Assembly: GCF_001667735.1 (NCBI RefSeq)
Contig: NZ_LZJN01000155.1
Span: 1-57,208 of the forward strand
Direction of reading: 5' to 3'
Source of the DNA: Mycobacterium sp. E183
GTDB taxonomy: Bacteria > Actinomycetota > Actinomycetes > Mycobacteriales > Mycobacteriaceae
Length of the DNA: 57,208 nt
The notes beneath the pieces were generated by a model. The model was not told the DNA's origin. It did not search any database and worked only from the letters and a program-made list of their open reading frames with translations. This document shows positions 32,983 to 41,972 of this stretch, in pieces (the first letter of the stretch is position 1; every line of letters starts with the position of its first letter). A program made the position numbers and the translations under genes.

Positions 32983-34281
32983 GTGGTAGCGGGGCGGCGC
33001 GGCACCGTGAAACCGTCAGTGCTTCTGGTCACCGACGACGGCCTGCCGCGCGGCGTCTCCGGCGCCGCCGATCCACACTTCGCCAACGTCGTGAAATTGT
33101 TCGCGCAGCTGTTCCCCGGCCGCCGGTTCGGTGGCGGGGCGCTGAGCGTCTATGTCGACGGCGTGCCCGTGGTCGACGTCTGGACCGGATGGTCGGACCG
33201 GGCCGGCAACCAGCGCTGGACCGCCGACACCGGGGCGATGGTGTTCTCGGCGACCAAGGGTGTCGCCTCGACCGTGATCCACCGGCTGGCCGACCGCGGC
33301 CTGCTGTCGTACGACGAGCCCGTCGCCGAATATTGGCCCGAGTTCGCGGCCAACGGCAAGGAAGAGATCACCGTGCGTGACGTCCTGCGGCACCGCTCCG
33401 GGTTGTCGCATCTGCGCGGCGTCACGAAGGCCCAGTTGATGGACCACGCGCTGATGGAGGAGCGCCTCGCCGCCGCGCCCGTCGACCACTTGCGGGGCGT
33501 CCAGGCCTATCACGCTTTGACCTACGGCTGGCTGCTGTCCGGGCTGGCCAGGGCGGTGACCGGCAAGGGCATGCGGGAGCTGATCCGCCAGGAGGTCGCC
33601 CGGCCCCTCAACACCGACGGCTTACACCTCGGCCGGCCTCCGGAAGGCTCGCCGACCCGGGCCGCGGAAATCTTGATTCCGCAGGGCCGGCTGCGCGCCC
33701 CGGTGTTCAACTTCATCGCCCCCAAGATGGCCGGCCTCCCGTTCTCCGGCGCCCTGGGCGCGATGTACTTCCCCGGTGTCGTCTCCCTGATCAAGGGTGA
33801 CACCCCCTTCCTCGACGGTGAGGTTCCGGCCGCCAACGGCGTGGTAACCGGCCGCGGGCTGGCGAAGATGTATGCCGTGCTGGCCAACGACGGCCGCATC
33901 GACGGCAAGAAGTATCTGTCCGAGGAGCTGACGCGCGGCCTGGCGGGGCAGGCCCGGCGGAAGTGGCCCGACGCGAACATGGTGGTGCCCATGCCGTTTC
34001 ACCTCGGCTACCACGAGTCGCCGGTGCCGGGCTTGCTGCGCGGATTCGGCCATGTCGGCCTCGGGGGAACGCTGGGCTGGGCCGACCCCGAGGCGGGCGG
34101 CTCCTTCGGCTTCGTGCACAACCGGTTGCTCACGCCGCTGCTGTTCGACATGGGATCCTTTGCGGGACTTGCCCGCCCGCTGCGCAACGCCATCCTGGCC
34201 GCCCGCGACCAGGGTCCGCTGCCGGTGCCGCAGCTGGGCGCCGCCTACGCCAAGGCCGCCCGGCGCAAGGCGGCCCTATAG
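32983..34281 (+). CDS. Beta-lactamase-fold serine esterase
   Basis: 432 aa class C beta-lactamase/esterase EstB-type serine hydrolase. SxxK nucleophile is SATKG (Ser89 if GTG 32983 is the start), Tyr motif in YHALTYGW, and HVGLGGTLGWADPEAGG carries the third KTG-like region as HVGLGGT. No signal peptide, so intracellular or membrane-associated. It resembles mycobacterial Lip proteins such as LipD/LipL and probably hydrolyses short acyl esters. GTG 33007 is an alternative start. The last 6 bases overlap the convergent second cutinase gene. Confidence 0.88.
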   Translation: MVAGRRGTVKPSVLLVTDDGLPRGVSGAADPHFANVVKLFAQLFPGRRFGGGALSVYVDGVPVVDVWTGWSDRAGNQRWTADTGAMVFSATKGVASTVIHRLADRGLLSYDEPVAEYWPEFAANGKEEITVRDVLRHRSGLSHLRGVTKAQLMDHALMEERLAAAPVDHLRGVQAYHALTYGWLLSGLARAVTGKGMRELIRQEVARPLNTDGLHLGRPPEGSPTRAAEILIPQGRLRAPVFNFIAPKMAGLPFSGALGAMYFPGVVSLIKGDTPFLDGEVPAANGVVTGRGLAKMYAVLANDGRIDGKKYLSEELTRGLAGQARRKWPDANMVVPMPFHLGYHESPVPGLLRGFGHVGLGGTLGWADPEAGGSFGFVHNRLLTPLLFDMGSFAGLARPLRNAILAARDQGPLPVPQLGAAYAKAARRKAAL

Positions 34282-34914
34282 CCGGGCGGCGACGAAGTTC
34301 GCGGCTTGAGCCGTCATCCCCGACTGGACGTACGAGCCGTGCGCCAACACGTTGCCACCGCCGGAGCACGCGGGGTCACCGTCGGCGCACTCGTCGATGG
34401 TCTTGGCGCTGTACGGCGGGCCGATCGGCGGGAACACCGTACCGGCGAGGGTGCCGGCCAGTGGGCTGGTCGGGTTGCCGAAAACTGCGATCGCCGCGAC
34501 GTGGTCTGCCGCTTGCGGCGGTAGGGCCTTGGTGGCCAGGTCCATCACACCCGCCCCCTGAGAAAACCCGCCGAGCACCAACCGCGTGTTGGGGCACCGG
34601 GCGATCATGTCCTGCACGTGAGCGACCGTGTCGTCGGCACCGGCTTGGGCACTCGTCGCGAAAGCCGTTGTCGCCGGGTAGTTCACCGCGTAAACGCCCA
34701 TCGACCGCCCGGCGAGCTGCGCACCCAGGGAGTCGATGAACGCCTGGCCCACCTGGCCGACGCCGGAGGACTGTCCCGTGCCGCGGGCGAACACCACCTC
34801 CACGGCCGGGCACGGATCGGCCTCGACGGAAGGAATGCCGATGGGCCCGCTCAGCAGAGCCGCACACACCGGGACCGCGAGACCGGCGACGCGAAAGATG
34901 CGCTCCCCGATCAC
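34276..34914 (-). CDS. Secreted cutinase-like serine esterase, second copy
   Basis: 212 aa exported cutinase-family hydrolase. Signal peptide 1-31 ends GIPSVEADPC; Ser118 lies in GGFSQGAGV, Asp in CADGDPAC and His in LAHGSYV. It is shorter than the one at 31844 and shares the start of the mature enzyme (CPAVEVVFARGTG). GTG 34914 overlaps the stop of the DapB-like dehydrogenase (GTGA), so they are one transcript. A pair of cutinases within 3 kb suggests local duplication. Confidence 0.9.
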   Translation of the reverse strand: MIGERIFRVAGLAVPVCAALLSGPIGIPSVEADPCPAVEVVFARGTGQSSGVGQVGQAFIDSLGAQLAGRSMGVYAVNYPATTAFATSAQAGADDTVAHVQDMIARCPNTRLVLGGFSQGAGVMDLATKALPPQAADHVAAIAVFGNPTSPLAGTLAGTVFPPIGPPYSAKTIDECADGDPACSGGGNVLAHGSYVQSGMTAQAANFVAARL

Positions 34915-35978
34915 CGCTCCATGCTGACATAGGCGTTTCCACGCGGCAGCGTCAGCGGAAGGTCGGCGTAGGTGACGATGCCCGGCGCCGCGGCGACGAC
35001 GGCCGGGATCGCGTTGATCGCGGGCATCGCGGTCATGATGTGGCCGAGGTCCATGAACTCCTCGAGCGTGGTGGCCGCAAAGTACGGCGGCGGAAGGAAG
35101 CCCACCTTCGTGGTCACCGTCGGTTGCCCGTCGATCTGGATGACCCAGCCGTCTTGTTCGATCTTCCAGTCGGGCTCGAGCGTCTGGCCCTTGCGCCACC
35201 GCACGTTCAGGTCGATCAACGTGGTGTCGCCGACGATACCCTGCCAGCTGATGTACACGCCCGCTACGCATCCCGCGGGGATGGTCCACGAAGTCATCTC
35301 GAGGTCCGCGGTGGTCTGGGCGAACTCGGCGACGCACTTCACCTCGTCGAGCTCGACGCCGAGCGCGTCACCCACCAGCCGGACGGCCTCCCCGAAGATC
35401 GCCGTCCCCTTTTCCGCCATCGCCTGCAGGTCCGGGTGGTCGATCGGCTGGCCGAAGCCGACCGGCTTCTCGGTCTCCGGTGAGTCATAGAAGGTGGTGT
35501 CGGCGGCCTCGTTGACCGTGACCTTGTCGATCCGGTTGCACACCATCGCCGACACGATGGCCAGTAGCTCGGCGAAGCCCGGGCTGACGCCGGACCCGAA
35601 GATGGTCGAGCCGCCCTTGGCGCAGGCCTCCGAAATCTTCTCGCGGCCGTTGCCGAGATTGTGCCCCGTGATGAACGACGCCGTGGTCACCACGTTGACG
35701 CCCGCCGACAGAATGCGGACCAGCTCGTCGACGTCGATCCACATCGGGTTGTAGACCACGCAGTCGGGTTTGAGCGCGAGCAGTGCGTCGGCGTCGGCGG
35801 TGGCCGCCACGCCGAGCGGTGCGATGCCGACGAGGTCGCCGGCGTCGCGCCCCACCTTCTCGGCTGACCAGGCGTAGCAACCCACCAACTCCAGGGTGGG
35901 GTTGGTGACTATCGACTTCAGCGAGCTCTTGCCGACATTGCCGGTGTTCCACTGAACCACGCGATAGGTGTTTGGCAC
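34911..35978 (-). CDS. DapB-like NAD(P)-dependent dehydrogenase family protein
   Basis: 355 aa paralogue of the protein at 6553-7632. N-terminal YRVVQWNTGNVGKSSLKSI is the Rossmann entry; IFGSGVSPGFAEL corresponds to the SGIHPGG motif of the paralogue; C-terminal half is of the same unknown type. GTG 35978 is chosen because it gives MPNTYRVVQW with the family spacing. Coupled to the second cutinase downstream. Reaction unknown; in mycobacteria these genes often sit with lipid or steroid genes. Confidence 0.85.
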   Translation of the reverse strand: MPNTYRVVQWNTGNVGKSSLKSIVTNPTLELVGCYAWSAEKVGRDAGDLVGIAPLGVAATADADALLALKPDCVVYNPMWIDVDELVRILSAGVNVVTTASFITGHNLGNGREKISEACAKGGSTIFGSGVSPGFAELLAIVSAMVCNRIDKVTVNEAADTTFYDSPETEKPVGFGQPIDHPDLQAMAEKGTAIFGEAVRLVGDALGVELDEVKCVAEFAQTTADLEMTSWTIPAGCVAGVYISWQGIVGDTTLIDLNVRWRKGQTLEPDWKIEQDGWVIQIDGQPTVTTKVGFLPPPYFAATTLEEFMDLGHIMTAMPAINAIPAVVAAAPGIVTYADLPLTLPRGNAYVSMER

Positions 35979-36007
35979 TCGCTCAGCATAGGGAATCGCG
36001 CCCCGGG

Positions 36008-37138
36008 TTAGTAGGCGGATTCGGCCGCCAATATCTCGGCGAGAAAGGCGTCGTCCGCCGGCCGGTCCAGCCGCGCCCGCGCCCACCGGCGCACCCGCTC
36101 GCGGGTGTCGGCCGACTCCGCGTTCTCGGCCCCGATGAGCACGGAGGCCGCCGACCAATCGTGATCCCAGGCCGCCGACTCCGAAAGGGGCCATTGCCCG
36201 GCCTCGGCCAGGGGGAGGGTCGCGCGGCCGTCGGCGTCGAGGGCGCCGGTGCCGGAAATCGATCCCGAGCGCAGCCGCACCCCGATGCCGGTGGCTGGGT
36301 CCGGGCCGATGACGGCCACCCGCACGTGGGCGACGACCGCGGTTCCGGCCGCCTCGATCGTCCAGTCGACGGTGTTCTCGCCGGCGTCGAAGATCCCGGG
36401 CGGAACCCCGCCCCAGTGGACTGACCCGACGCCGCGGGCGATCGGGGCCGTGGAGGGCCTGCCCGCGTCCGCGCCGGCGGCCAGCGCGTAGTCGTCGCGG
36501 CGGCCGCTCGGAAAGACCAACACCGCAGCCGAATCGTCAAGCGCGGCAAACAGTTCGGGCCAGCCGGGGCCGTCCACACCCAATTCGTCGGCCAGGCCGG
36601 CGCCGGCTCGCACCAGATCCACCGCGCGCGGATCACCGTCCGCGACATGCGCGGCCAGGGCGGTGGCGTGCGGCGCCAGCAAGCCGGCGACGTCGGAATC
36701 CAGGGTGTCATCGGCGAAGAAGCCTTGCGCGCCGGCGGTCAACACCGCGACCTCGAGGTCCAGCAGCGCGCGATCGAGGCCGGCGATGCCGTCCTGTCGA
36801 CTCGCGGGCCACCAGCGCCGCAGCCAGTGGCCCACGGCCAACCGGCGTAGCGGCCCGACCGACCCCGGCAGGATGTCCACCCCGGCGAGGTCGATGCTGC
36901 TTGGCTCGTCCGCCCCGCCCACCGCGGAAGCGAGTGCGACATGCCCGGATTCGCCGAGCACCCGCCAGAGCCAGTCGGCACGGCCGAAATCGGTGAATGT
37001 GATGTGGGCCTTGGCGTCGTTGGGGTCGTCCAGGGTCCACGACAGCACCGCGCCGCTGACCTCGAGCACCGCGGCCAGAGGAGTCGTCTCGGTGGTGGGG
37101 CCGGTAGTCCACAGACCGGAATCGGCGACCAATCTCAT
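36008..37138 (-). CDS. Protein of unknown family, last gene of CHAT cluster
   Basis: 376 aa, soluble, Trp-rich, no signal peptide or membrane helix. N-terminal part (about 1-100) is mixed (LEVSGAVLSWTLDDPN, ITFTDFGRADWLWRVL); the middle is helical; about 250-330 is strand-rich (VDWTIEAAGTAVVAHVRVAV, then RLRSGSISGTG); the tail is helical with RVRRWARARLDRPADD. I recognise no family. Its ATG overlaps the stop of the 437-aa gene (ATGA), so the two are made together. As the last gene of a cluster led by a helical-repeat and a CHAT protease, it is a candidate substrate or effector, but that is inference only. Confidence 0.75.
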   Translation of the reverse strand: MRLVADSGLWTTGPTTETTPLAAVLEVSGAVLSWTLDDPNDAKAHITFTDFGRADWLWRVLGESGHVALASAVGGADEPSSIDLAGVDILPGSVGPLRRLAVGHWLRRWWPASRQDGIAGLDRALLDLEVAVLTAGAQGFFADDTLDSDVAGLLAPHATALAAHVADGDPRAVDLVRAGAGLADELGVDGPGWPELFAALDDSAAVLVFPSGRRDDYALAAGADAGRPSTAPIARGVGSVHWGGVPPGIFDAGENTVDWTIEAAGTAVVAHVRVAVIGPDPATGIGVRLRSGSISGTGALDADGRATLPLAEAGQWPLSESAAWDHDWSAASVLIGAENAESADTRERVRRWARARLDRPADDAFLAEILAAESAY

Positions 37139-38448
37139 CCCGCCACCTGCAATTCCAGCATCGACTTGATTCGCTGCCGGTGATCCAGACTCACCGACCG
37201 CGCGACCCCCTCGAGCAGCGACCGCACGTCATCGACATCGTCGCAGGGCTCCTGCCAGACGTCGCGCCCGTGCAGCCGCGCCCACAGCCGGCTCAGGTAG
37301 GGCTGCGCGTACGCGGCGAGGTCGTCGACCACCTGCCGCTGGCGTGGATGGATCGGGCCGCCCTCGGCGAGGTAACGGCGGGCGTGCAGCACGTAGGCTT
37401 CCCTGCGCAGCCGCGCCTGGATCTGCGCCGCGAGGGCGTAGCGGCTGGCGACGGACGGGTCCAGCGGAGCCAACTCCGTCGCGATCTCGATGCCCGCGAC
37501 GAGCGTGGCCTGTTTGTCCTCCGACAGCAGGCCCCAGGGCGCGCAGGCCCGGTCGACTTCCTCCTCGCAGAGCAGGGGAATGTCGGGCAGCGCGTCGCGG
37601 TCCAGGGCGCGGCGCAGGGTGGCGCGCACCCGGTCCACCACGCTGCGGTCGAGCGGCCGGTCGCTGTCGGCCCCGCCGGCCACGCGCGGTCGTTGTTGCG
37701 GCGCAACCGAACTCAGCCCCAGCTCGATTATCGACCACGGCAGTTGCGCCGCCTCGACGCGGGCCAGCGCGCCCAGGTTGTAGGGCGTCGCGTCGGCGAT
37801 CATCGCCGACCAGACGCGCTGCCGGGCCGTCGTGGTGCGGTGGCTGTTGGCCGGTCCCAGGACGGTGGCGAGTTCGGCCAGGAACGGGCCGGTGACGGTG
37901 GCGCCCGCCCGCACGTCGCGCCAGCTGCGGTCGAGCTGGTCGGCCAACTTGGCCACCGCCTCGGGGTCGGCCAGGTACTGATGCAGCACCTCGATCGCGG
38001 TGCGGTCGCGACCCTGGTGGACGTCTTCCAGCACCGCGGCCGCCGTCTCTTGATCCTCGGCCGCCGGTTGGCCTTTCGTCACCGCGAGCTCGAAGCACAC
38101 CGGGAAGTACAGTTCCTGGGCGTTTCCGGTGCGGATGCGCCGCCGCCGCCGCTCCATCTTGAGTACCTCGAACCAGGCAGCGGCCGAACGCAATTCGGCT
38201 GCGCTGCCGACGATCAGCTCCCGCATCGCATCGGCCGTCTCCGGGGTGACGACCGGTGCCGAATACTGCGGGTTGGAACGCAACCGGAGCACCAGCGGGT
38301 CGATGATGCGTTTGACGGTGCGGCTCAGCGGGCCGCCGTCGTCGCTGCTGAGCACCTCCACACCGGGGCCGATCGCCCGCCACGCCGCGTCGATCACCGA
38401 CCGGCGGGGGTGGCCGACCGCGACGGCCAGCTGTGAATCCGCGCTCAT
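37135..38448 (-). CDS. Helical protein of unknown family in CHAT cluster
   Basis: 437 aa, predicted almost wholly alpha-helical, charged (MERRRRRIRTG at about 100), no membrane segment. No nuclease, kinase or NTPase motif seen. Regions of note are AVAVGHPRRSVIDAAWRAIG at the start, a Gly-poor helical middle and ALAAQIQARLRREAYVLHAR near the end. It could be a scaffold or a partner of the CHAT/helical-repeat proteins. ATG 38448; overlaps the next gene by 4 bases. Upstream lies an 83-base divergent gap with the small 99-aa gene on the other strand. Function unknown. Confidence 0.75.
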   Translation of the reverse strand: MSADSQLAVAVGHPRRSVIDAAWRAIGPGVEVLSSDDGGPLSRTVKRIIDPLVLRLRSNPQYSAPVVTPETADAMRELIVGSAAELRSAAAWFEVLKMERRRRRIRTGNAQELYFPVCFELAVTKGQPAAEDQETAAAVLEDVHQGRDRTAIEVLHQYLADPEAVAKLADQLDRSWRDVRAGATVTGPFLAELATVLGPANSHRTTTARQRVWSAMIADATPYNLGALARVEAAQLPWSIIELGLSSVAPQQRPRVAGGADSDRPLDRSVVDRVRATLRRALDRDALPDIPLLCEEEVDRACAPWGLLSEDKQATLVAGIEIATELAPLDPSVASRYALAAQIQARLRREAYVLHARRYLAEGGPIHPRQRQVVDDLAAYAQPYLSRLWARLHGRDVWQEPCDDVDDVRSLLEGVARSVSLDHRQRIKSMLELQVAG

Positions 38449-38531
38449 CTGCCCAGAATAGGGGCTTCGCGTCGAACGCGGCAGCCGAAAACTTGGGTTC
38501 GGTAGCCGGCCGCCGGCCGCACGCTGGTGGC

Positions 38532-38831
38532 ATGAAGAAGCTGTCAGTGCTGGTCGACCGGGTCCGGTCCGCCCGGCGTCGGGGCGGAGGGGACCGCGCC
38601 GTCGGGGTCGGCACCGTGCGCGCGGTCGAGCGACAGGTTTTCATCGAGGTGGTCGCCGTCTCCGGTGAGACGTTCATCGGCAAGTTGGCCCGGTGCGGCG
38701 ACGATCTCGACCTCTCGGTGCTGCGGCCCGGTCTGGTGGTCCTGGTGGCCTTCGATCCCGCTGCACGGGAGAGCCTTTCGCTGCCCGACGATGTGCTTGC
38801 GGTGCACGCGGCGTGGGTGGCGTCGCTGTGA
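38532..38831 (+). CDS. Small hypothetical protein inside the CHAT cluster
   Basis: 99 aa on the strand opposite to its neighbours, between the 437-aa and the CHAT genes. Basic N-terminus (MKKLSVLVDRVRSARRRGGG), then a strand-rich compact domain of about 70 residues (TVRAVERQVFIEVVAVSGET, GKLARCGDDLDLSVLRPGLV). The fold looks like a small barrel, perhaps nucleic-acid or ligand binding, but I recognise no family. Only 3 bases separate its stop from the convergent CHAT stop. Composition fits real coding sequence. Confidence 0.65.
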   Translation: MKKLSVLVDRVRSARRRGGGDRAVGVGTVRAVERQVFIEVVAVSGETFIGKLARCGDDLDLSVLRPGLVVLVAFDPAARESLSLPDDVLAVHAAWVASL

Positions 38832-38834
38832 GCG

Positions 38835-40181
38835 CTACCGGGCGCCGTCCACCGCGAAGCTGACGACGGCGCCCCAATACAGCGGGCTGGCCGTGGTATC
38901 GCCGTCGCGCCAGCGCCGCATCTGTTCGCGCTGCCACCGGTTCACCGCGCACCCGGCGTCCCCGTCGGCGCCATGGGCGCGATCCACGGCGACAACGACA
39001 CCGGCCATCGGATCGGCGGTGGCCGTGGTGAACTGGCGATATGCCGCGGACGTGGGTAGCGACCACAGGGTGGCCGTCACCAACTGGGCGCCGCCCAGGA
39101 TCATCGCCGCCACCAGCCCGGTCGCCTCGTCGAATTGGTAGTCCCCACCCGAGCCGCAGGCGAGCAGGGCCACCCGCGGCGGCATCGGCAGCGCTAAGGA
39201 CATCAGGTCCGAGGCGGTCAGCGGGCGGTGATCGCCGATAGCCTCGGCGTCGCCGGGTATCTCGGCGGTGTCGGCGAGGTGCAGCGCGGCCCGATCGGCC
39301 TGGCCGTCGGCCGAACTGGCGTGGCCCACATACAGCAGCCTGCTCGGCGCAAGGGTCAACAGCTTGGCCAGCCACGTGCGGTCGGCATCCTGGCGACGGA
39401 ACAATTCGACCGCGGCGTCCACGGACGGCAGCACCGGCCGGTGCTCCAGCACGTCGGTGAAGTATTGTGCCAATGGCGTTGCAGGCGAGGGCCTGCCGAG
39501 CACCGAGCCCAGCGCCGAGTCGGGGCGCTGTCCCGGCACCCGGGGATCGAGCACCAGGAGCGGCGGACCGTCCTTCCTCGCGCCCCAGGAGACCGTCACC
39601 CGCGGCGAGTGCACGATATTCGGCGGGACCGCCAGCAACACGTCGACCAGTTCCATCAGCCGGTGACCGTCGGTGTGCTTTTCGATATCGGCGAGCTGCC
39701 ACGGGATTCGGGCCGCCGTCCGGCCGCTTGCGGTGATGGCATCCTGGCGCGCGCGCACCAATTCTTCCTTGCTGGGCCCCGATTTCGGCAACGCCAGCAG
39801 TCCCCAGGGAACCCGAGCCAGCCGCGCGCTGGGCGAGACGAACAGCACCGCCCGCGGCTGGGTCACGCACTCGGTCAACAGCTGCCAGCCGGGGGAGCCG
39901 ATCAACAGCACCCCGAGGATGTAGGCGAGCGTCAGCTCTCTGTCCGGCGCCGCGAAGGGCCCGGTGGTCAGCGCGCGCTCGATGGCGTCGCGCCGTCCCT
40001 CGGTGCCGTACGGCTCGGGCAGGGCGCTCACCAGTTCGTCGAGCGCGGCCAGCAGCAGCGGCTCTTCGATGACCCAGTTGACGGTCCGCGACGGCTCCCC
40101 GACGACCCGCAAGCTGGCGTAGGTGGCGATCCCGACGTCGGCATACCTCAGGATCAGCGTGGTTCGATCGGTCTCGCTCAT
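38835..40181 (-). CDS. CHAT domain cysteine protease-like protein
   Basis: 448 aa. The CHAT (caspase HetF-associated with TPRs) domain fills the C-terminal half: catalytic His287 in LLYVGHASS, catalytic Cys342 in VALLACGSGGDYQFDEATGL, and the following AMILGGAQLVTATLWSLP strand-helix pair. Both catalytic residues are intact, so a protease cleaving after a basic or other P1 residue is expected. The N-terminal 200 residues are unassigned. ATG 40181 overlaps the stop of the helical-repeat gene (ATGA), giving a coupled sensor-protease pair as in other TPR-CHAT modules. A GTG two codons upstream is possible. No signal peptide: cytoplasmic. Confidence 0.9.
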   Translation of the reverse strand: MSETDRTTLILRYADVGIATYASLRVVGEPSRTVNWVIEEPLLLAALDELVSALPEPYGTEGRRDAIERALTTGPFAAPDRELTLAYILGVLLIGSPGWQLLTECVTQPRAVLFVSPSARLARVPWGLLALPKSGPSKEELVRARQDAITASGRTAARIPWQLADIEKHTDGHRLMELVDVLLAVPPNIVHSPRVTVSWGARKDGPPLLVLDPRVPGQRPDSALGSVLGRPSPATPLAQYFTDVLEHRPVLPSVDAAVELFRRQDADRTWLAKLLTLAPSRLLYVGHASSADGQADRAALHLADTAEIPGDAEAIGDHRPLTASDLMSLALPMPPRVALLACGSGGDYQFDEATGLVAAMILGGAQLVTATLWSLPTSAAYRQFTTATADPMAGVVVAVDRAHGADGDAGCAVNRWQREQMRRWRDGDTTASPLYWGAVVSFAVDGAR

Positions 40182-41878
40182 GGCCACGTCGACCAGGCCG
40201 CCTCGGCCGCGGTGACCGCGCGGCCGTAGCGCTGGAGAGCCAGCTCACGATACTGGCTCAGGATCGGCTCCGCTTCGGGCTGCATGCGCAGCGGCGGCAA
40301 CGGCCCGAGCCGGGTCAGCGATGCGCCACCGGTAGCCGGCGAGCCGGCCGCCGCCAGCGCGGGCGCGGGCTCCAGATCGGGATCGACCGGGACCGCTGGG
40401 GTGGCCGTCGATGCCCATTCGCCGGTGCGCGGCCGCTGGTCACCGGTATCGAAAGTCCCGCGCGCGCTGTGGTATTCGACCAGTTGGCTGATCAGCTCGG
40501 TGTTCTCCCATTCCCAGGCGACGGCGAAGGCGCCGGCCAGGACGGGGCCGGAAACGGTGGTGGCCCAGCGGGATCTCGCGTCGGCGTCGGCGATCGAATA
40601 CCGCACCGAGTCAACGGCCAGCGCTGCGGGAACCTTGAGCTCGGCGGCCTGCTGGAGTTTGGTCATGCCGCGCCGGTATTTTTCGGTGCCGACCTCGCCG
40701 TGGAGGATTCCGAGCCCCTCCGCCTGGCGCGCCTCCGTCTCCTGCAGCGTCTCGTCGGGATCGCCCGAGCTGTCGAAGCCGAGGTCGGCCAACGCGTCCG
40801 CGCGCCACACGGTTCCGAGATGATTGTCGAGCAGCGCGTACTGTAGCCAGCTGCTGCGCGGCGACGAGTCGAGCAGTTCACGGGCCTGGGCGATCAGCTC
40901 GACCGCGTCGGCGAAGCGGCTCCAGAAGATCGCTATCCAGCTACGTTGCAACAGGATACGGTGCAGATACAGCGGCTTTCCCAATTCCCGCCAGTGCCGC
41001 TCGGCGTGTCCCCAGCATTCGTCGGCGGCTTCCAGCTTGCCGGCCCCCAGTCGGGTGAGTCCCATGAAAAGCCAGCAGCGGGCGGCGTCGTGGGCCCGGT
41101 CGTGACGGGCGATGACGGGGTAGGCCTCGGAAACCAGTTGCTCGGTGCCGGCGTGGTTGTTGGCCGCCCAGCACGCCGCCGCCCGCTCCAATTGCGCTCG
41201 CGCCGTGGCAAGCTCCCAGCCGTTGGCCTGGGCCCGGGCTTCCGCGCGGCGCAGCCAGGGATCCGCTTCCGATAGCCGGCCGGTTTCGACGCAGAACCTT
41301 CCGTAGCCGGTACCGGCGACGACCCGAACGTGGTCAGCGTCCGCGCCCGTACCGTTGTAGTCTTCCATGGCGCCAACGACGTTCTGCCACAGCGGAACCG
41401 ACCGGACATGTAGGTCGTCGTCGCAGAGCGCCGTCGCGCACAGGACCCGGGCATGGATGCGCAGGCGCGCGTGTTCGTCGGCCAGGTCGGGAAGGTCCGC
41501 GTCCGAGCCGTCGTCGTCCAGCGTGGCCAACGCCGCGGCCGCGCCTTCGTGGTCGCCGATCGCCGCGGCCAGGCCGGCCTGCAGAAACTGAGCCCGCCGT
41601 GAGTACCGACGGATCATGTGCGTGATGCCGGCGTCGGCGGGCATGCTCGCATAGATCGATACGCAGTCTTGAATGCGCCGGATGGATTCGCGCACGCCGT
41701 CATTCGCGCCACGGTCGAGATAGATCTCGCCGAGCTGGGCAAGGACTTCCAGCATCAGATCGTCCCGGTCTTCCCGCTCGATGCGCGGTATCAAGGACAG
41801 CAACAGATCACGGGCCCCGGCTTCGTCGGCCGCGTACGCCAGGCGGCGCGCGTTGTCCAATTCGTCGGGGATCGACAC
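40178..41878 (-). CDS. TPR-like helical-repeat protein, partner of the CHAT protease
   Basis: 566 aa, alpha-solenoid of probable TPR type. Repeat-like pairs include LAQLGEIYLDRGANDGVRE, RARLRIHARVLCATALC, AQLERAAACWAANNHAG and CWLFMGLTRLGAGKLEAADE, with the alternating small/large residue pattern of TPRs; the last 110 residues are Pro/Ala-rich with a short helical end. No enzymatic motif. Such proteins sense a partner or stress signal and release a CHAT protease, by analogy with CHAT/TPR systems. Starts at GTG 41878 and is coupled to the CHAT gene by ATGA. Promoter must lie in the 49 bases up to the hairpin at 41927. Confidence 0.82.
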   Translation of the reverse strand: MSIPDELDNARRLAYAADEAGARDLLLSLIPRIEREDRDDLMLEVLAQLGEIYLDRGANDGVRESIRRIQDCVSIYASMPADAGITHMIRRYSRRAQFLQAGLAAAIGDHEGAAAALATLDDDGSDADLPDLADEHARLRIHARVLCATALCDDDLHVRSVPLWQNVVGAMEDYNGTGADADHVRVVAGTGYGRFCVETGRLSEADPWLRRAEARAQANGWELATARAQLERAAACWAANNHAGTEQLVSEAYPVIARHDRAHDAARCWLFMGLTRLGAGKLEAADECWGHAERHWRELGKPLYLHRILLQRSWIAIFWSRFADAVELIAQARELLDSSPRSSWLQYALLDNHLGTVWRADALADLGFDSSGDPDETLQETEARQAEGLGILHGEVGTEKYRRGMTKLQQAAELKVPAALAVDSVRYSIADADARSRWATTVSGPVLAGAFAVAWEWENTELISQLVEYHSARGTFDTGDQRPRTGEWASTATPAVPVDPDLEPAPALAAAGSPATGGASLTRLGPLPPLRMQPEAEPILSQYRELALQRYGRAVTAAEAAWSTWP

Positions 41879-41926
41879 GGCTGCATCATAAGTCCGCGGA
41901 TGTGGTCCGGGCAGGGAAAGCGGCGA

Positions 41927-41958
41927 GCGGCGGACGCGTGAGTGAGCACGTCCGCCGC
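41927..41958 (-). terminator. Hairpin terminator after the LpqH-type gene
   Basis: Arms GCGGCGGACG (41927-41936) and CGTCCGCCGC (41949-41958) pair perfectly around a 12-base loop, 15 bases past the stop of the LpqH-type lipoprotein gene. No T-run, usual for mycobacteria. It would insulate the helical-repeat/CHAT operon from the lipoprotein transcript. Confidence 0.7.
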
Positions 41959-41972
41959 CCGGTCGCGACCGA

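Noticed and set aside
38532..38831. The 99-aa protein as a gasdermin or toxin of the CHAT cluster
   Set aside because: Too short for a gasdermin, no amphipathic pore-forming pattern or membrane helix; no toxin motif. Left as unknown.
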